Shown here: one piece after another, positions 12,001-15,300 of the stretch
Numbering within the stretch: the first letter of the stretch is position 1
How the letters are laid out: every line of letters begins with the position of its first letter
DNA from: Multiplicimicrobium sp043718225
GTDB taxonomy: Bacteria > Omnitrophota > Omnitrophia > Omnitrophales > Aquincolibacteriaceae
Direction of reading: 5' to 3'
DNA length: 17,170 nt
Assembly: GCA_043718225.1 (NCBI GenBank)
Contig: JAYSWD010000087.1
Location: forward strand, 1-17,170
The notes under the pieces: generated by a model
Seen by the model: the letters and a program-made list of their open reading frames with translations, nothing else
The model's database searches: none
Told to the model about the DNA's origin: nothing
Position numbers and translations under genes: made by a program

Positions 12001-13880
12001 TCATTTTAAGAGCTGCGCTTGAAGGCCACGATCTTGCTGCGGAACGAAGAGAAGCTTTGCAGCAAAGAAATGCAGCGGCAGAAGCTGCACGTGAAAAATC
12101 ACCTCGAGATACGGCTGCTGCAGTTAGCGGGGCTAGAGGTGAGGATGAAACTTTTGTGCCTTCGGGTTCCACTATTCAAATTGGTAACCAAGAGGCGCAT
12201 TTAAATGATAATCAAAATGGTGAGGTTCGGTTTGGAGACAACGTAGTAGCTCTCCGTATGCATGTTCCTGTTCGTATTTCGATTGGAGCTAAAAAAAGAG
12301 CAGGTGTTTTTATCAATTTGAATCAACGTGTGGCGGTATTTACAGAAGCAGAGTGGTATCGTTTAAAAAATGAAAATGAAATAACGAAAAGCAAAATTCG
12401 AATCGAACAAGCTGCATTTAAGATACTTCAAGACAATAGAGAGAACGCAGAGCAATATGGAAAACGATTACCGGGATATGCTCAAAAAGTTTATTTTGTT
12501 GATGCTGTTTCAGGAGAGGTTGCTGTTGTGGAAATTTTTAAAGTCATTCAAGAAAATGAGTTAGCTTTTGCCGCCGTTCGCCAGGTTCCCTTCGAGAAAG
12601 AAATGTTATCTAGATGGACATCAAATATAACACTTTCGTTAGGAGAAAGCGTTGTTGTGCATGCTTCGACCCGAATTGCTTTTGCATATCTGCAAGAAGG
12701 TAAGCCCGACAAAGTTGTGATCGCTCCCAAAGGCGTGGTTGTCCCCGAGGGTGATTTTAAATTGCAGTACGAACTGCCTTTTGGTGTTGAATCCGTTCGC
12801 GAGATTCAGGATTTTTCAAATCCATTTTTGAGACATCGAATTAAAATTATAAAAATTGACAAGGAAAAGAAGACAGCTCAGTTTAAAATTACTCCGGTTG
12901 GCGTTGCGTGTGATTTTCAACTAGCGGAAGAAAGCATTTTAAAAAAGGAGCCTATTCCGCAGGAAGTTCTTGATCGCATTGGCCCGGGGCTGAAACGCAT
13001 AGTAGAAGATTTCAAAGGCAATGACGCTGTTCAGGAGGCAATGCGAAAATTATTTCTTTCTTATCATTGGATTCAGTTTTGGAATGAGTACTTAAAAATG
13101 GAAGAAATGAATGCCGAAACGTTTTGGGGGCATGCCGAAAATGCTGCAGGGCTGCTTCAGGAAGATGACATTCGTTATAAGTTTGCTCAGGGATTTAAAG
13201 TTGATGCAAAAGCAACGGGTGCGGCATTGACCCAGCCTAAAAAATTTGTGTTTATTAAGGCGGCAGAAGCGTACAAAAATTTACTTCCCGTTTATGTTGC
13301 GCAGCGTTCTGAAATTCGAAGCCTTGCGATTGTGACACGGGCGGCGAAAATATTTGCGAATGGAATTTTAGCGATGACAATGATTTTAGAGTTGCGCGCC
13401 GCGAAGCCCATGGAAGTCGCGCAAGCTTTAGAAAAAGTTATTCCGATCGAACAAGTTAATCAAGGCCGCATTCAGGCCCTCAGCATGCTCGGTATTTCGG
13501 CCGTCCAACCGAATGATGCTTTTGTGCTAGGCGCAGACCTTGCTTTGGACGAGAGTTATCTAGCAGTAATTGAAAGCAAATTCAGTAATCCATTCGTGAT
13601 TATCGCCGAAGGTGAAAAGGCGCAAAAAATTCAAGCTTGGATTGATTCCAAAGGATTGCGTGACCGTGTTTCCGTGATGGCAAATATTAATCAGGCGCGG
13701 ACAAAACTGTCTGGCAAACGTATAGTAGGGCTGGAATTGGCCGGCGGCTTTGAAACGGGTATTGAAAATCCGATTCGATATACACTTGCAAGACTCAAAG
13801 TTGTTTATAAAGAGCTCGGATTACTGGAAGAAGTTAGCCGGCTCGCGCAATTTGCCCATACTTTCTCTATCGCGGCTTAA
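3..13880 (+). CDS. Giant multidomain protein of unknown function, 5' end outside the window
   Basis: One uninterrupted frame runs from the left edge to a TAA at 13878-13880. The codons before the first possible start (TTG at 21) are also open, so the true start lies upstream and more than 4,620 residues are visible. Residue numbers in other entries count from position 21. I recognise no enzyme family. Visible parts in order are: mixed helical and beta segments with RSE tags (1-1910), including a possible winged helix (about 864-926); a diverged duplication (2025-2259 and 2478-2699); a Ser/Thr linker (about 3147-3169); long helical repeats (about 3180-3900); a Pro-rich linker (about 3902-3922); a beta-rich region (about 4041-4311); and a small alpha/beta C-terminal domain (4434-4619). 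By reading it has five cysteines, two of them in CEGC at 3696-3707. No clear membrane segment is seen, and a signal peptide cannot be judged. mqnD follows 46 bp downstream. A structural, surface or scaffold role is only a guess. Confidence 0.93.
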   Translation, partial: DIVGAALSRGLSSNDLMRLTEANLIRVVLKRKDSADFGVVKVSQGKFFETENTLNLDALVSAGSEVFVFLPFSIDPFTIKDSFEPGVIFFPRSAIQYEGDRLASASQARSELRMEGHTLTDVRKVFGRAAENWFSAQKRDQKTLQTFVKSLKDNSKFKKLMKQNRVSLFQFVVWLIQSKANTGTTELSLLVKEIKRKYPAWKNKVPASSAGLMGYLRLWRALVSPEMQMYLDSEPFRNLSGYDKEAALLEKVQALPDPTGILHLGLLAPALPDRLSAKTSRGDIFTVEVHYHQYRAIRKAMADAEQSGELKKFFNSKDFLTADNVIERAEVFQRWLAPRVSIRLPASIRHFFTALPEKYQLLRMAETELVNFHLGKPVETGWIARIKLNSQTGTGKGLIADINRTINGNARRVTFSISSNSAEEFGLKAGDFVIVRTEESPEKKTQVALYKEQDFFDEKTGAVRTDLKPIVVYRGKSEVDATARSKRRTLSGTGQVDDGQDTLGRFLAGPTRLTKTDLQGKTLEWTYPVYVNENGVLIIIPGLMKYIPSGKFTMQLTSELGKRKTKPKFLQVSLGYSESVGVYLAARDQSQKIIATWVQSLKPALKNKAVKTDIYRLAFGAYAKQIVLNRKKISFAGTWSSPEKVYGGRLRVALKSALGTMFKISGLGGLEGKKPYFSHHAEWPDRSYVAVYRNRQAANSLADEEGYEYLLVRTMDAKRPLQVIWSNPAWQRKNNLGVYLEKQLKAYPEHADFFADAAINALRRMPIDSGVYISTLSAIPKNLLLWRTTKDRLTELRSKLEDAISEKQRLGKNNGELLRMWLTEIKALLAAPARSEMRDSQKKRGNNTSMRQAWAAVLQTMESKRNSPGSTVFHVAEFGAALQRVPGAGAKISRSGLAGILGAITELGLVARRKMEVREKKTFYYEYSPETALMQQDNQGNLNFILAQWASKSDTPRVKEQLQHLASGMSSFHLPNVPPTHSELVESLKKEYGEFPEKNAGFLIYFHLLAKYFTGEAVRAQALTRWVTGWIKGEKNALVYANALAKLGLAELAPEQVGNLKYSWVKAVRQFDAVELTAIQQALANYVRTRKSLPLLADLKKILEKNKQPAAFDRDTEIHKAISENLLPQDFRWEKITLPVLMDAIARVELENLEEYGAVGIHPTPERVIAVLNSRAAKSVSRPMSWDNLRQVAEYQGINLILLGIFCRVLPKKPAEFKAFVEARLKELRESCEGCAQIPISSTVLSALLGFESVQNINAALEMRKMGQAERDTLGIYAGNRSITNEQKPILRAFLASIGVAESEAAMKLAVGKPVDTSELAAGDWDKILSARRHFDENWMLFRLTIRNRYIHELQEKAIRQAANQLVAPGKGATVVKSALARVRYLVPTHPIAQFEHKANILLAPVEKREQLAQSADNDLQEIRAQAKEQGKKASVEIQQDRPKASVAPAAAQAALQKYQNLLRELKTAPPAGWSQASDQIDAAVKDAERLQSLAEPEIINRLGISANLWKKHKVFLRYLQSMVAPKTFITQQPLAAFLLALFWNSSPDRIHGDLTGNTFLTDLMRFLDAETAKLPKAYEERSVFLAPYLNVILQMAANARKTGNPAESAALVWRVISAFSNYSHLREVLKIWLSRNLRLLNPGVSQASAVLLKLGIHGQVPDENRPDVWEAAAGASSKKKRSEMRNRAVTEEDVRRLSMMGLLQNKQGRTRYAGSFFANRVHWKTPAIAVASIDDLKGSGGALKAKSADSTDYIFFVKSEPEKWVIEKNYPGAQVEVLGSIPPQASLLSDSFSETDLFWQASLTMRAIQRKTAAANRAAAKPKTPVILADSKFIAAIKYLLADPDYSNNHGQFRHDITMIEEAQALKQWKWAPKKGGRRGPKKNSFFHVGNLLSVLSASELTRAVRTSARSEMRTPLASVKPGEFAISSEDAVRYERAAKLAELLPLTEAVTAAFEQNKAGGAQIQSAKDAFFTALRIAILEDKPFRSKFSLKSRDKIKANVPQELADKAKGIEWGVLSEMVMSALSEVFGEDISKEELVRAFKEEDPLRGKDEFVAQSRRQIFGWRELAIYAADFENISEDASANFNPLYVFAQLGFKSPVRSGLDAAYLLEKQGIKSVRIIPPRFEWMPPVLEVELENPFQDAEKQQQGIAEAQSKLYFYVSRENLESIYSGRGSEINLDDAKAFAGRFEKSLEGYGFSETDQKKLKRAKQVSLLKLALEENRLLLANYFLVDARQSASFDRYKKAMQTNEHARAAMATREFNAIDEKAEAIFDAFSAKPGSVRSEREKHVQLIIERWEAAAIAEPTAVEEATEKRETFGRNDEERRGFRERFQWHLMRAAAKKFIDKGEAAIRAVQSGQKLNVAKLAIPPQDAADFLTVLQAEDELPENQAARAQIREEAYRELYDHIAPEGRLDAFGKKEMPLTEIALFFDAYRRLFEGKTKAKVETANQVYLVYRLALHLNALLEKKYNDEFWESIRFSENEVSQRFSRYEADPEATYQEELSLRRKSILGWNVAETGRQHVGQMIVMGEDGPKNKDVVSLIQHYVTLKMGFVSILKHLDLEGFIFSKNNIKKVTILNPPAGSRSPPALKVEFETTRDDDDRSTFYAYVRKPDEFSPDAFASYNNFRGNFEENLAAYQVDPSAPQASQEAAIKSLIQLAESGRLLFNQDHLLPVEGIEGYMNLLAQTEPERRFLLEEDFLVSLRGELTGVWQKKTDPAAAARPEGSVLNDFVAGKISAIPERLRLRALVPQKAFRPEQNEQIAFIFNYLEDWAGIAQVLPCFVGVLLAQDATGRWNLTQDQVAGVINNLRLAFKTEDGETISKIQAWLNQAVAAVQNLSGDAQKQYLLQVADYFVRVLSLDHTDKKFPGISKWREWMVAQSGVTPEQGVVWLNWVDGSAARALIKKIGDAHKIQQLPAGFDFEKDLLRPHFDMGAQAAFKKSTETGGDEFFAENADLLAAPFVAVILLLIEHKKKEWERMAAITSEVAFREEAEERVRLLRRKNAKAKPAEILAIQESVRILVSKDIEALAAEIVWLETALAELRVSPARAISIAGLVNPQLNERAPYIYPSEELRAAHTQEFEAWNQDRQREDLDRKNYSAAYAELIAGNTEGAREKLALISMPGKTTHAKIIAEFEKQLAAIERTTTGTTDASSSSTGTASASASEPKKLGAIPLTPENGFGSNVDFFRQRLQLVRGRVLGDSNGLDKFTRNNNEAVARGDLSDIARKLLDALVKFRATSGKLHELDTVEKLNTEAGKLKGVAGFSTINLPAALPWIEEQITLALAPALHEVMNRESLANAALNALLEADRAAVKAKYNALVEHATRVNDTQGIETAYTLTIAAIEAASNLSDLERNTRKGRADEARAERLARVDEAVIAEREKFRAKDIANISKKMALLENHTIGLEDAVSFQAAHAEVMTAIAASQSLELGERTPFETRANSFRDQKLALIVAAITAEREKTEKTAGLKTAIQNLQESLYENLDAAKVEHKRISSELARIRPQDEAITAMQSDLKAALENQTEFFKLLTSVTGWRNQNHEEAFTELAITTKAAEFESEIPASAASVPQKQRLSAVISKAKNIRLTELEIDPLAKKLYDTKKLDQWNSLDEVDAALQAVRNIATKYETSEDLEIKRIIGKPRQGIAFASGLIANAETLKTKLVPIIAARIDRAKKKIEEINAAILVWADKTDVEELVGVDVDEAKRVLQVEINGLPSLPELASAAAEIQERLDSVFEGVAKLMVLARALETAGVEIEPKMTELRNLVVTAETADTRLDAFTEAVASIVSHHKIPEDNLKARDWTEAVAKLIQTKKEDREKAKDVEGQAIELSGAINTLLARVMSAAAEALAQLRADIEGRIDQLKILGKNGPTLAASSAALVEAMFSARQAMLSSGQTAAPVPEVPALLEPSPVPSTNGKQEVIKALVKFTAGSGLSGRVDALLLRNGANSERQVGVKEKVAPVIQRANEFFTESMINLEGDEAIAYEAWLILRAALEGHDLAAERREALQQRNAAAEAAREKSPRDTAAAVSGARGEDETFVPSGSTIQIGNQEAHLNDNQNGEVRFGDNVVALRMHVPVRISIGAKKRAGVFINLNQRVAVFTEAEWYRLKNENEITKSKIRIEQAAFKILQDNRENAEQYGKRLPGYAQKVYFVDAVSGEVAVVEIFKVIQENELAFAAVRQVPFEKEMLSRWTSNITLSLGESVVVHASTRIAFAYLQEGKPDKVVIAPKGVVVPEGDFKLQYELPFGVESVREIQDFSNPFLRHRIKIIKIDKEKKTAQFKITPVGVACDFQLAEESILKKEPIPQEVLDRIGPGLKRIVEDFKGNDAVQEAMRKLFLSYHWIQFWNEYLKMEEMNAETFWGHAENAAGLLQEDDIRYKFAQGFKVDAKATGAALTQPKKFVFIKAAEAYKNLLPVYVAQRSEIRSLAIVTRAAKIFANGILAMTMILELRAAKPMEVAQALEKVIPIEQVNQGRIQALSMLGISAVQPNDAFVLGADLALDESYLAVIESKFSNPFVIIAEGEKAQKIQAWIDSKGLRDRVSVMANINQARTKLSGKRIVGLELAGGFETGIENPIRYTLARLKVVYKELGLLEEVSRLAQFAHTFSIAA
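324..341 (+). repeat. RSE-type peptide tag 1 (ARSELR)
   Basis: The giant protein reads ARSELR here (residues about 102-107). It is followed by a helical stretch containing LTDVRK, similar to the residues after tag 3 (VTEEDVRR). The codons (AGC GAG CTC AGA) differ from the other copies, so this copy is conserved at peptide rather than DNA level. Confidence 0.6.
2499..2516 (+). repeat. RSE-type peptide tag 2 (ARSEMR)
   Basis: ARSEMR at residues about 827-832, at the border between a charged helical stretch and the possible winged-helix segment. The DNA has a small inverted repeat around it: CCGCA at 2491-2495 and TGCGG at 2512-2516. Confidence 0.65.
2610..2800 (+). other. Possible winged-helix-like segment in the giant protein
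   Basis: Residues about 864-926 have the order expected of a winged helix: a helix, then ISRSGLAGILGAITELGLV, which resembles a recognition helix of the type SRSxLxxxLxxLxxLGLV. Two strands follow, with RRK and then KTFYYEY as a wing. It starts about 30 residues after tag 2. The assignment rests on pattern alone. DNA binding is not shown, and such folds also serve in protein contacts. Confidence 0.35.
4275..4368 (+). other. Charged and Ala-rich linker in the giant protein
   Basis: Residues about 1419-1450 change from Lys/Gln/Glu-rich to Ala/Pro-rich sequence (KASVAPAAAQAALQK). It looks like a flexible or loosely helical connector between two helical domains. Confidence 0.4.
5043..5060 (+). 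repeat. RSE-type peptide tag 3 (KRSEMR)
   Basis: KRSEMR at residues about 1675-1680, preceded by a low-complexity ASSKKK stretch and followed by a new domain (AVTEEDVRRLSMMGLL). The DNA contains GCGCTCCGAAATGCG at 5045-5059, which is identical at tag 4. Confidence 0.65.
5730..5747 (+). repeat. RSE-type peptide tag 4 (ARSEMR)
   Basis: ARSEMR at residues about 1904-1909, just before the region that carries the internal duplication. The DNA repeats GCGCTCCGAAATGCG (5732-5746). It is flanked by a perfect 7-bp inverted repeat, CGTCCGC at 5725-5731 and GCGGACG at 5744-5750, so the tag lies in a potential hairpin loop. Confidence 0.65.
6093..6797 (+). repeat. Internal duplication, copy A
   Basis: Residues about 2025-2259 align by eye with copy B. 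Shared anchors in order are: EDP and then RRQIFGW (copy B: ADP, RRKSILGW); IKSVRIIPP...PPVLEVELE (IKKVTILNPP...PPALKVEFE); KLYFYVSREN (TFYAYVRKPD); FAGRFEKSLEGY (FRGNFEENLAAY); and ENRLLLANYFLV (SGRLLFNQDHLL). The strand pattern in the middle with helices on both sides suggests one folded alpha+beta domain. It begins about 115 residues after tag 4. Confidence 0.75.
6861..6872 (+). repeat. Degenerate RSE-type tag (RSER)
   Basis: VRSEREK at residues about 2279-2285, shortly after copy A ends. It lacks the hydrophobic fourth position of the other tags, so it may be chance. It is listed because it again falls just after a domain end. Confidence 0.2.
7452..8117 (+). repeat. Internal duplication, copy B
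   Basis: Residues about 2478-2699 are the partner of copy A, with the same order and similar spacing of anchors. Copy B has an acidic DDDDR loop where copy A has a longer Gln-rich loop. Weaker similarity may extend upstream of both copies (ISSEDA in A, IPPQDA in B). Identity is low, so this is an old duplication. Confidence 0.75.
9459..9530 (+). other. Ser/Thr/Ala low-complexity linker
   Basis: Residues about 3147-3170 consist almost only of Thr, Ser, Gly and Ala (for example DASSSSTGTASASAS). It separates the mixed domains upstream from the long helical region downstream and looks like an unstructured hinge. Confidence 0.65.
9560..11720 (+). repeat. Long helical region with repeated modules
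   Basis: Residues about 3180-3900 are almost free of Pro and rich in Ala, Glu, Lys and Leu with heptad-like spacing. At least three related modules are visible, at 10026-10181, 10245-10418 and 10854-11060. Each ends with a helix of the pattern A(D/N)...(K/R)L....(A/I)...AER.K, such as RLARVDEAVIAEREKF, KLALIVAAITAEREKT and KLVPIIAARIDRAKKKI. This resembles spectrin-like or other three-helix-bundle repeats and suggests an elongated stalk or spacer. No family is assigned. Confidence 0.6.
11724..11786 (+). other. Pro-rich linker
   Basis: Residues about 3902-3922 contain APVPEVPALLEPSPVPS, a typical interdomain linker. It marks the end of the helical repeat region. Confidence 0.55.
12141..12953 (+). 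other. Beta-rich region near the C-terminus of the giant protein
   Basis: Residues about 4041-4311 alternate short hydrophobic strands with turns, for example STIQIGNQ, VRISIGAK, AGVFINLN, QKVYFVDAVSGEVAVVEIF, VVVHASTRIAFAYL and HRIKIIKIDKEKKTAQFKI. One helical insertion lies near 12370-12450. The layout would fit one or two beta barrels or sandwiches. I do not recognise the family. Confidence 0.45.
13302..13319 (+). repeat. RSE-type peptide tag 5 (QRSEIR)
   Basis: QRSEIR at residues about 4428-4433, exactly before the last domain of the giant protein and about 2,500 residues after tag 4. At DNA level it shares CGTTCTGAAAT with tag 2 (2502-2512). Confidence 0.6.
13320..13877 (+). other. C-terminal alpha/beta domain of the giant protein
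   Basis: Residues about 4434-4619 form a compact end domain. A helical hairpin (IVTRAAKIFANGILAMTMIL) is followed by alternating strands and helices: NDAFVLGADLAL, SNPFVIIAEGEKAQKIQAWI, RDRVSVMANINQA, KRIVGLELAG and a final helix. The strand-helix order resembles a small Rossmann-like or receiver-like fold, but no acidic active-site motif is obvious. Confidence 0.4.
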
Positions 13881-13888
13881 TCTTTGTC

Positions 13889-13917
13889 TTTCGTCCGCGC
13901 TTTACACCTTATATAAT
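13889..13917 (+). promoter_or_regulatory. Probable sigma-70-type promoter of mqnD
   Basis: A perfect TATAAT lies at 13912-13917. A weak -35 candidate, TTTCGT, sits 17 bp upstream at 13889-13894. The -10 box ends 9 bases before the ATG at 13927, so transcription would start at or next to the start codon. Confidence 0.55.
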
Positions 13918-13926
13918 TCCCGAGCG

Positions 13927-14784
13927 ATGACAACGACACAAACCAAGCAAATTCGATTCGGCCATAGCCCTGACCCTGATGATGCATTCATGTTCTACGC
14001 TTTCGCGTATGAAACCATTCCGATGCGTGGGTTCAAAGTATCCCATGTGATTGAAGATATTGAATCGCTCAATCAACGTGCGTTAAAAAACGCCGAACTT
14101 GAAGTGACCGCGGTTTCCTGTCATGCCTATGCTTATCTCGCCGACAAATACGCGGTGATGCGCTCGGGCGCAAGCATTGGAGAGAAGTACGGTCCTGTTT
14201 TAGTTTCGCGAACCACAAACGACGAATCACGAATCACAATTCGCGATAAGCGAATCGCCATTCCCGGAAAATTGACCACCGCCTACCTCGCGCTGCAAAT
14301 ATATGATAAAAATTTCACACCGGTCTTTATTCCTTTCGACAAAATTATGGATGCGGTTAAAACGGGGGAAGTGGATTTGGGCCTTGTGATTCACGAGGGT
14401 CAGTTGACGCATGCTTCGCATGGACTTCACAAAGTTTTAGATTTGGGTGAATGGTGGCACAAGGAAACCGGTTTGCCTTTGCCCCTGGGTGTCGATGTGA
14501 TCCGTAAAGATTTGGGCGCGGAAACTATGAGGGAATTTGCGTTGCTTTTCAAAGAAAGCATTCAGCACTCCCTTCAAAATCGCGCGCCCGCGCTAAAATA
14601 CGCGATTCAGTATGGCCGCGGCCTGAGTGAAGATTTGAATGACCGGTTCGTCGGGATGTATGTGAATGACCGCACTGTGGAAATCGGCGCCGACGGCGAA
14701 GCCGGATTCCGCAAACTGCTTGATGAGGGCTTCAAAAACGGTATTCTCCCAAAACGTGTCGAAATCGAATTCGTCGACGGATAA
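13927..14784 (+). CDS. mqnD: 1,4-dihydroxy-6-naphthoate synthase MqnD (menaquinone, futalosine pathway)
   Basis: MqnD converts cyclic de-hypoxanthine futalosine to 1,4-dihydroxy-6-naphthoate in the futalosine route to menaquinone, in the cytoplasm. The 285 residues fit the family (about 270-290). They begin with the substrate-pocket motif GHSPDPDDAFMFYAF (residues 12-26), a variant of the SPCPNDTF form. They continue with LTTAYLALQIY, FDKIMDAVKTGEVDLGLVIHEGQ, which holds the conserved His156 proposed as catalytic in the family, and WWHKETGLPLPLG. The frame is open back to 13750, but the ATG at 13927 gives the family length and avoids overlap with the giant gene. No Shine-Dalgarno is visible, and the TATAAT just upstream suggests a leaderless mRNA. 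A short insertion rich in a 7-8 bp DNA repeat sits at about residues 96-108. Other menaquinone genes are not in the window. Confidence 0.93.
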   Translation: MTTTQTKQIRFGHSPDPDDAFMFYAFAYETIPMRGFKVSHVIEDIESLNQRALKNAELEVTAVSCHAYAYLADKYAVMRSGASIGEKYGPVLVSRTTNDESRITIRDKRIAIPGKLTTAYLALQIYDKNFTPVFIPFDKIMDAVKTGEVDLGLVIHEGQLTHASHGLHKVLDLGEWWHKETGLPLPLGVDVIRKDLGAETMREFALLFKESIQHSLQNRAPALKYAIQYGRGLSEDLNDRFVGMYVNDRTVEIGADGEAGFRKLLDEGFKNGILPKRVEIEFVDG

Positions 14785-14836
14785 TTTTTTGCTCCCTGCC
14801 TAATGGCATAACCACCTAGTAGCGATTGCTCCTGGT

Positions 14837-14849
14837 TGCGCGTAGCGCA
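14837..14849. other. Small hairpin in the gap between mqnD and the next gene
   Basis: TGCGC-GTA-GCGCA is a perfect 5-bp stem, followed by a run of A. The rest of the 142-bp gap (14785-14926) shows no clear promoter or known riboswitch. The hairpin lacks a T-run and so is not an intrinsic terminator of mqnD. Confidence 0.3.
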
Positions 14850-14913
14850 GAAAAAAATGAAACTGAAGGATTTCCAAGGGTAGCCGTTACTTCAAGAGGC
14901 ACAAATTATTACC

Positions 14914-14919
14914 AGAGGA
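14914..14919 (+). promoter_or_regulatory. Ribosome binding site for the small secreted protein
   Basis: AGAGGA lies 7 bases before the ATG at 14927, in clear contrast to mqnD, which has no such site. Confidence 0.65.
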
Positions 14920-14926
14920 CTTATTA

Positions 14927-15298
14927 ATGAAAATTAAAGCGGCTTTTTTAACACTTTCTCTTATTTTGATTTCGCAAACGGCTTTCGCGGAAAGCTGGCA
15001 CCATAAGTTATACCGCGGAATCGAAGGCATTATCACTTCGCCGCTTGAATACTTTAATCAGGCGCAATTAGCGGCTGAAAAGAAAAACATGATTGAAACG
15101 ACGTTTGTCACTATCGTGGGCGGGACTGTCATGACAGTGAAACGTATCATTAACGGCGCTTATGATATTGTCACCTTTCCGCTGCCTTTTCCAAGGCCTT
15201 ACCGCATTCTTTTAGATGATCCGGCCGAGACAGCGCTTGATGCTCTTCAAGGAGGACAGGGAGCGCCTGTTTTCCCCATCGGAAAACAAACGATTTAA
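14927..15298 (+). CDS. Small secreted protein, exosortase system-associated TIGR04073-like
   Basis: A 123-residue protein with a clear signal peptide: MKIK, a hydrophobic stretch, and a likely cleavage after A-F-A at residue 21. The mature part matches my memory of the TIGR04073 family (exosortase system-associated). It has KLYRGIEGIITSPLEYF near the start, where the family shows K-x-x-RG-x-x-N/G...G-x-x-E. A Gly-rich hydrophobic segment (TFVTIVGGTVMTVKR) follows, and then GAYDIVTFPLPFPRPYRIL, where the family shows a G-x-Y-x-x-x-TFP-x-P...Y box. It would act in the periplasm or at the envelope; its molecular role is unknown. No exosortase gene is visible here. The start is supported by AGAGGA 7 bases upstream. 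The gene ends 2 bp from the stop of the convergent peptidase gene. Confidence 0.8.
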   Translation: MKIKAAFLTLSLILISQTAFAESWHHKLYRGIEGIITSPLEYFNQAQLAAEKKNMIETTFVTIVGGTVMTVKRIINGAYDIVTFPLPFPRPYRILLDDPAETALDALQGGQGAPVFPIGKQTI

Positions 15299-15300
15299 TT

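Noticed and set aside
13750..13926. Longer mqnD start inside the giant gene.
   Set aside because: It would add 59 residues not seen in the MqnD family, overlap the giant gene by 131 bp, and start upstream of the TATAAT box.
14758..14790. GTCGA/TCGAC hairpin followed by TTTTTT at the end of mqnD as an intrinsic terminator.
   Set aside because: The stem is only 5 bp with an 11-base loop, lies inside the coding region, and is 6 bases from the T-run. Too weak to call.
14785..14926. Cyclic-di-GMP riboswitch suggested by GGTAGCCG before the small secreted protein gene.
   Set aside because: Only the closing segment resembles the motif; the conserved core (GACGCAAAGCC-type) is absent.
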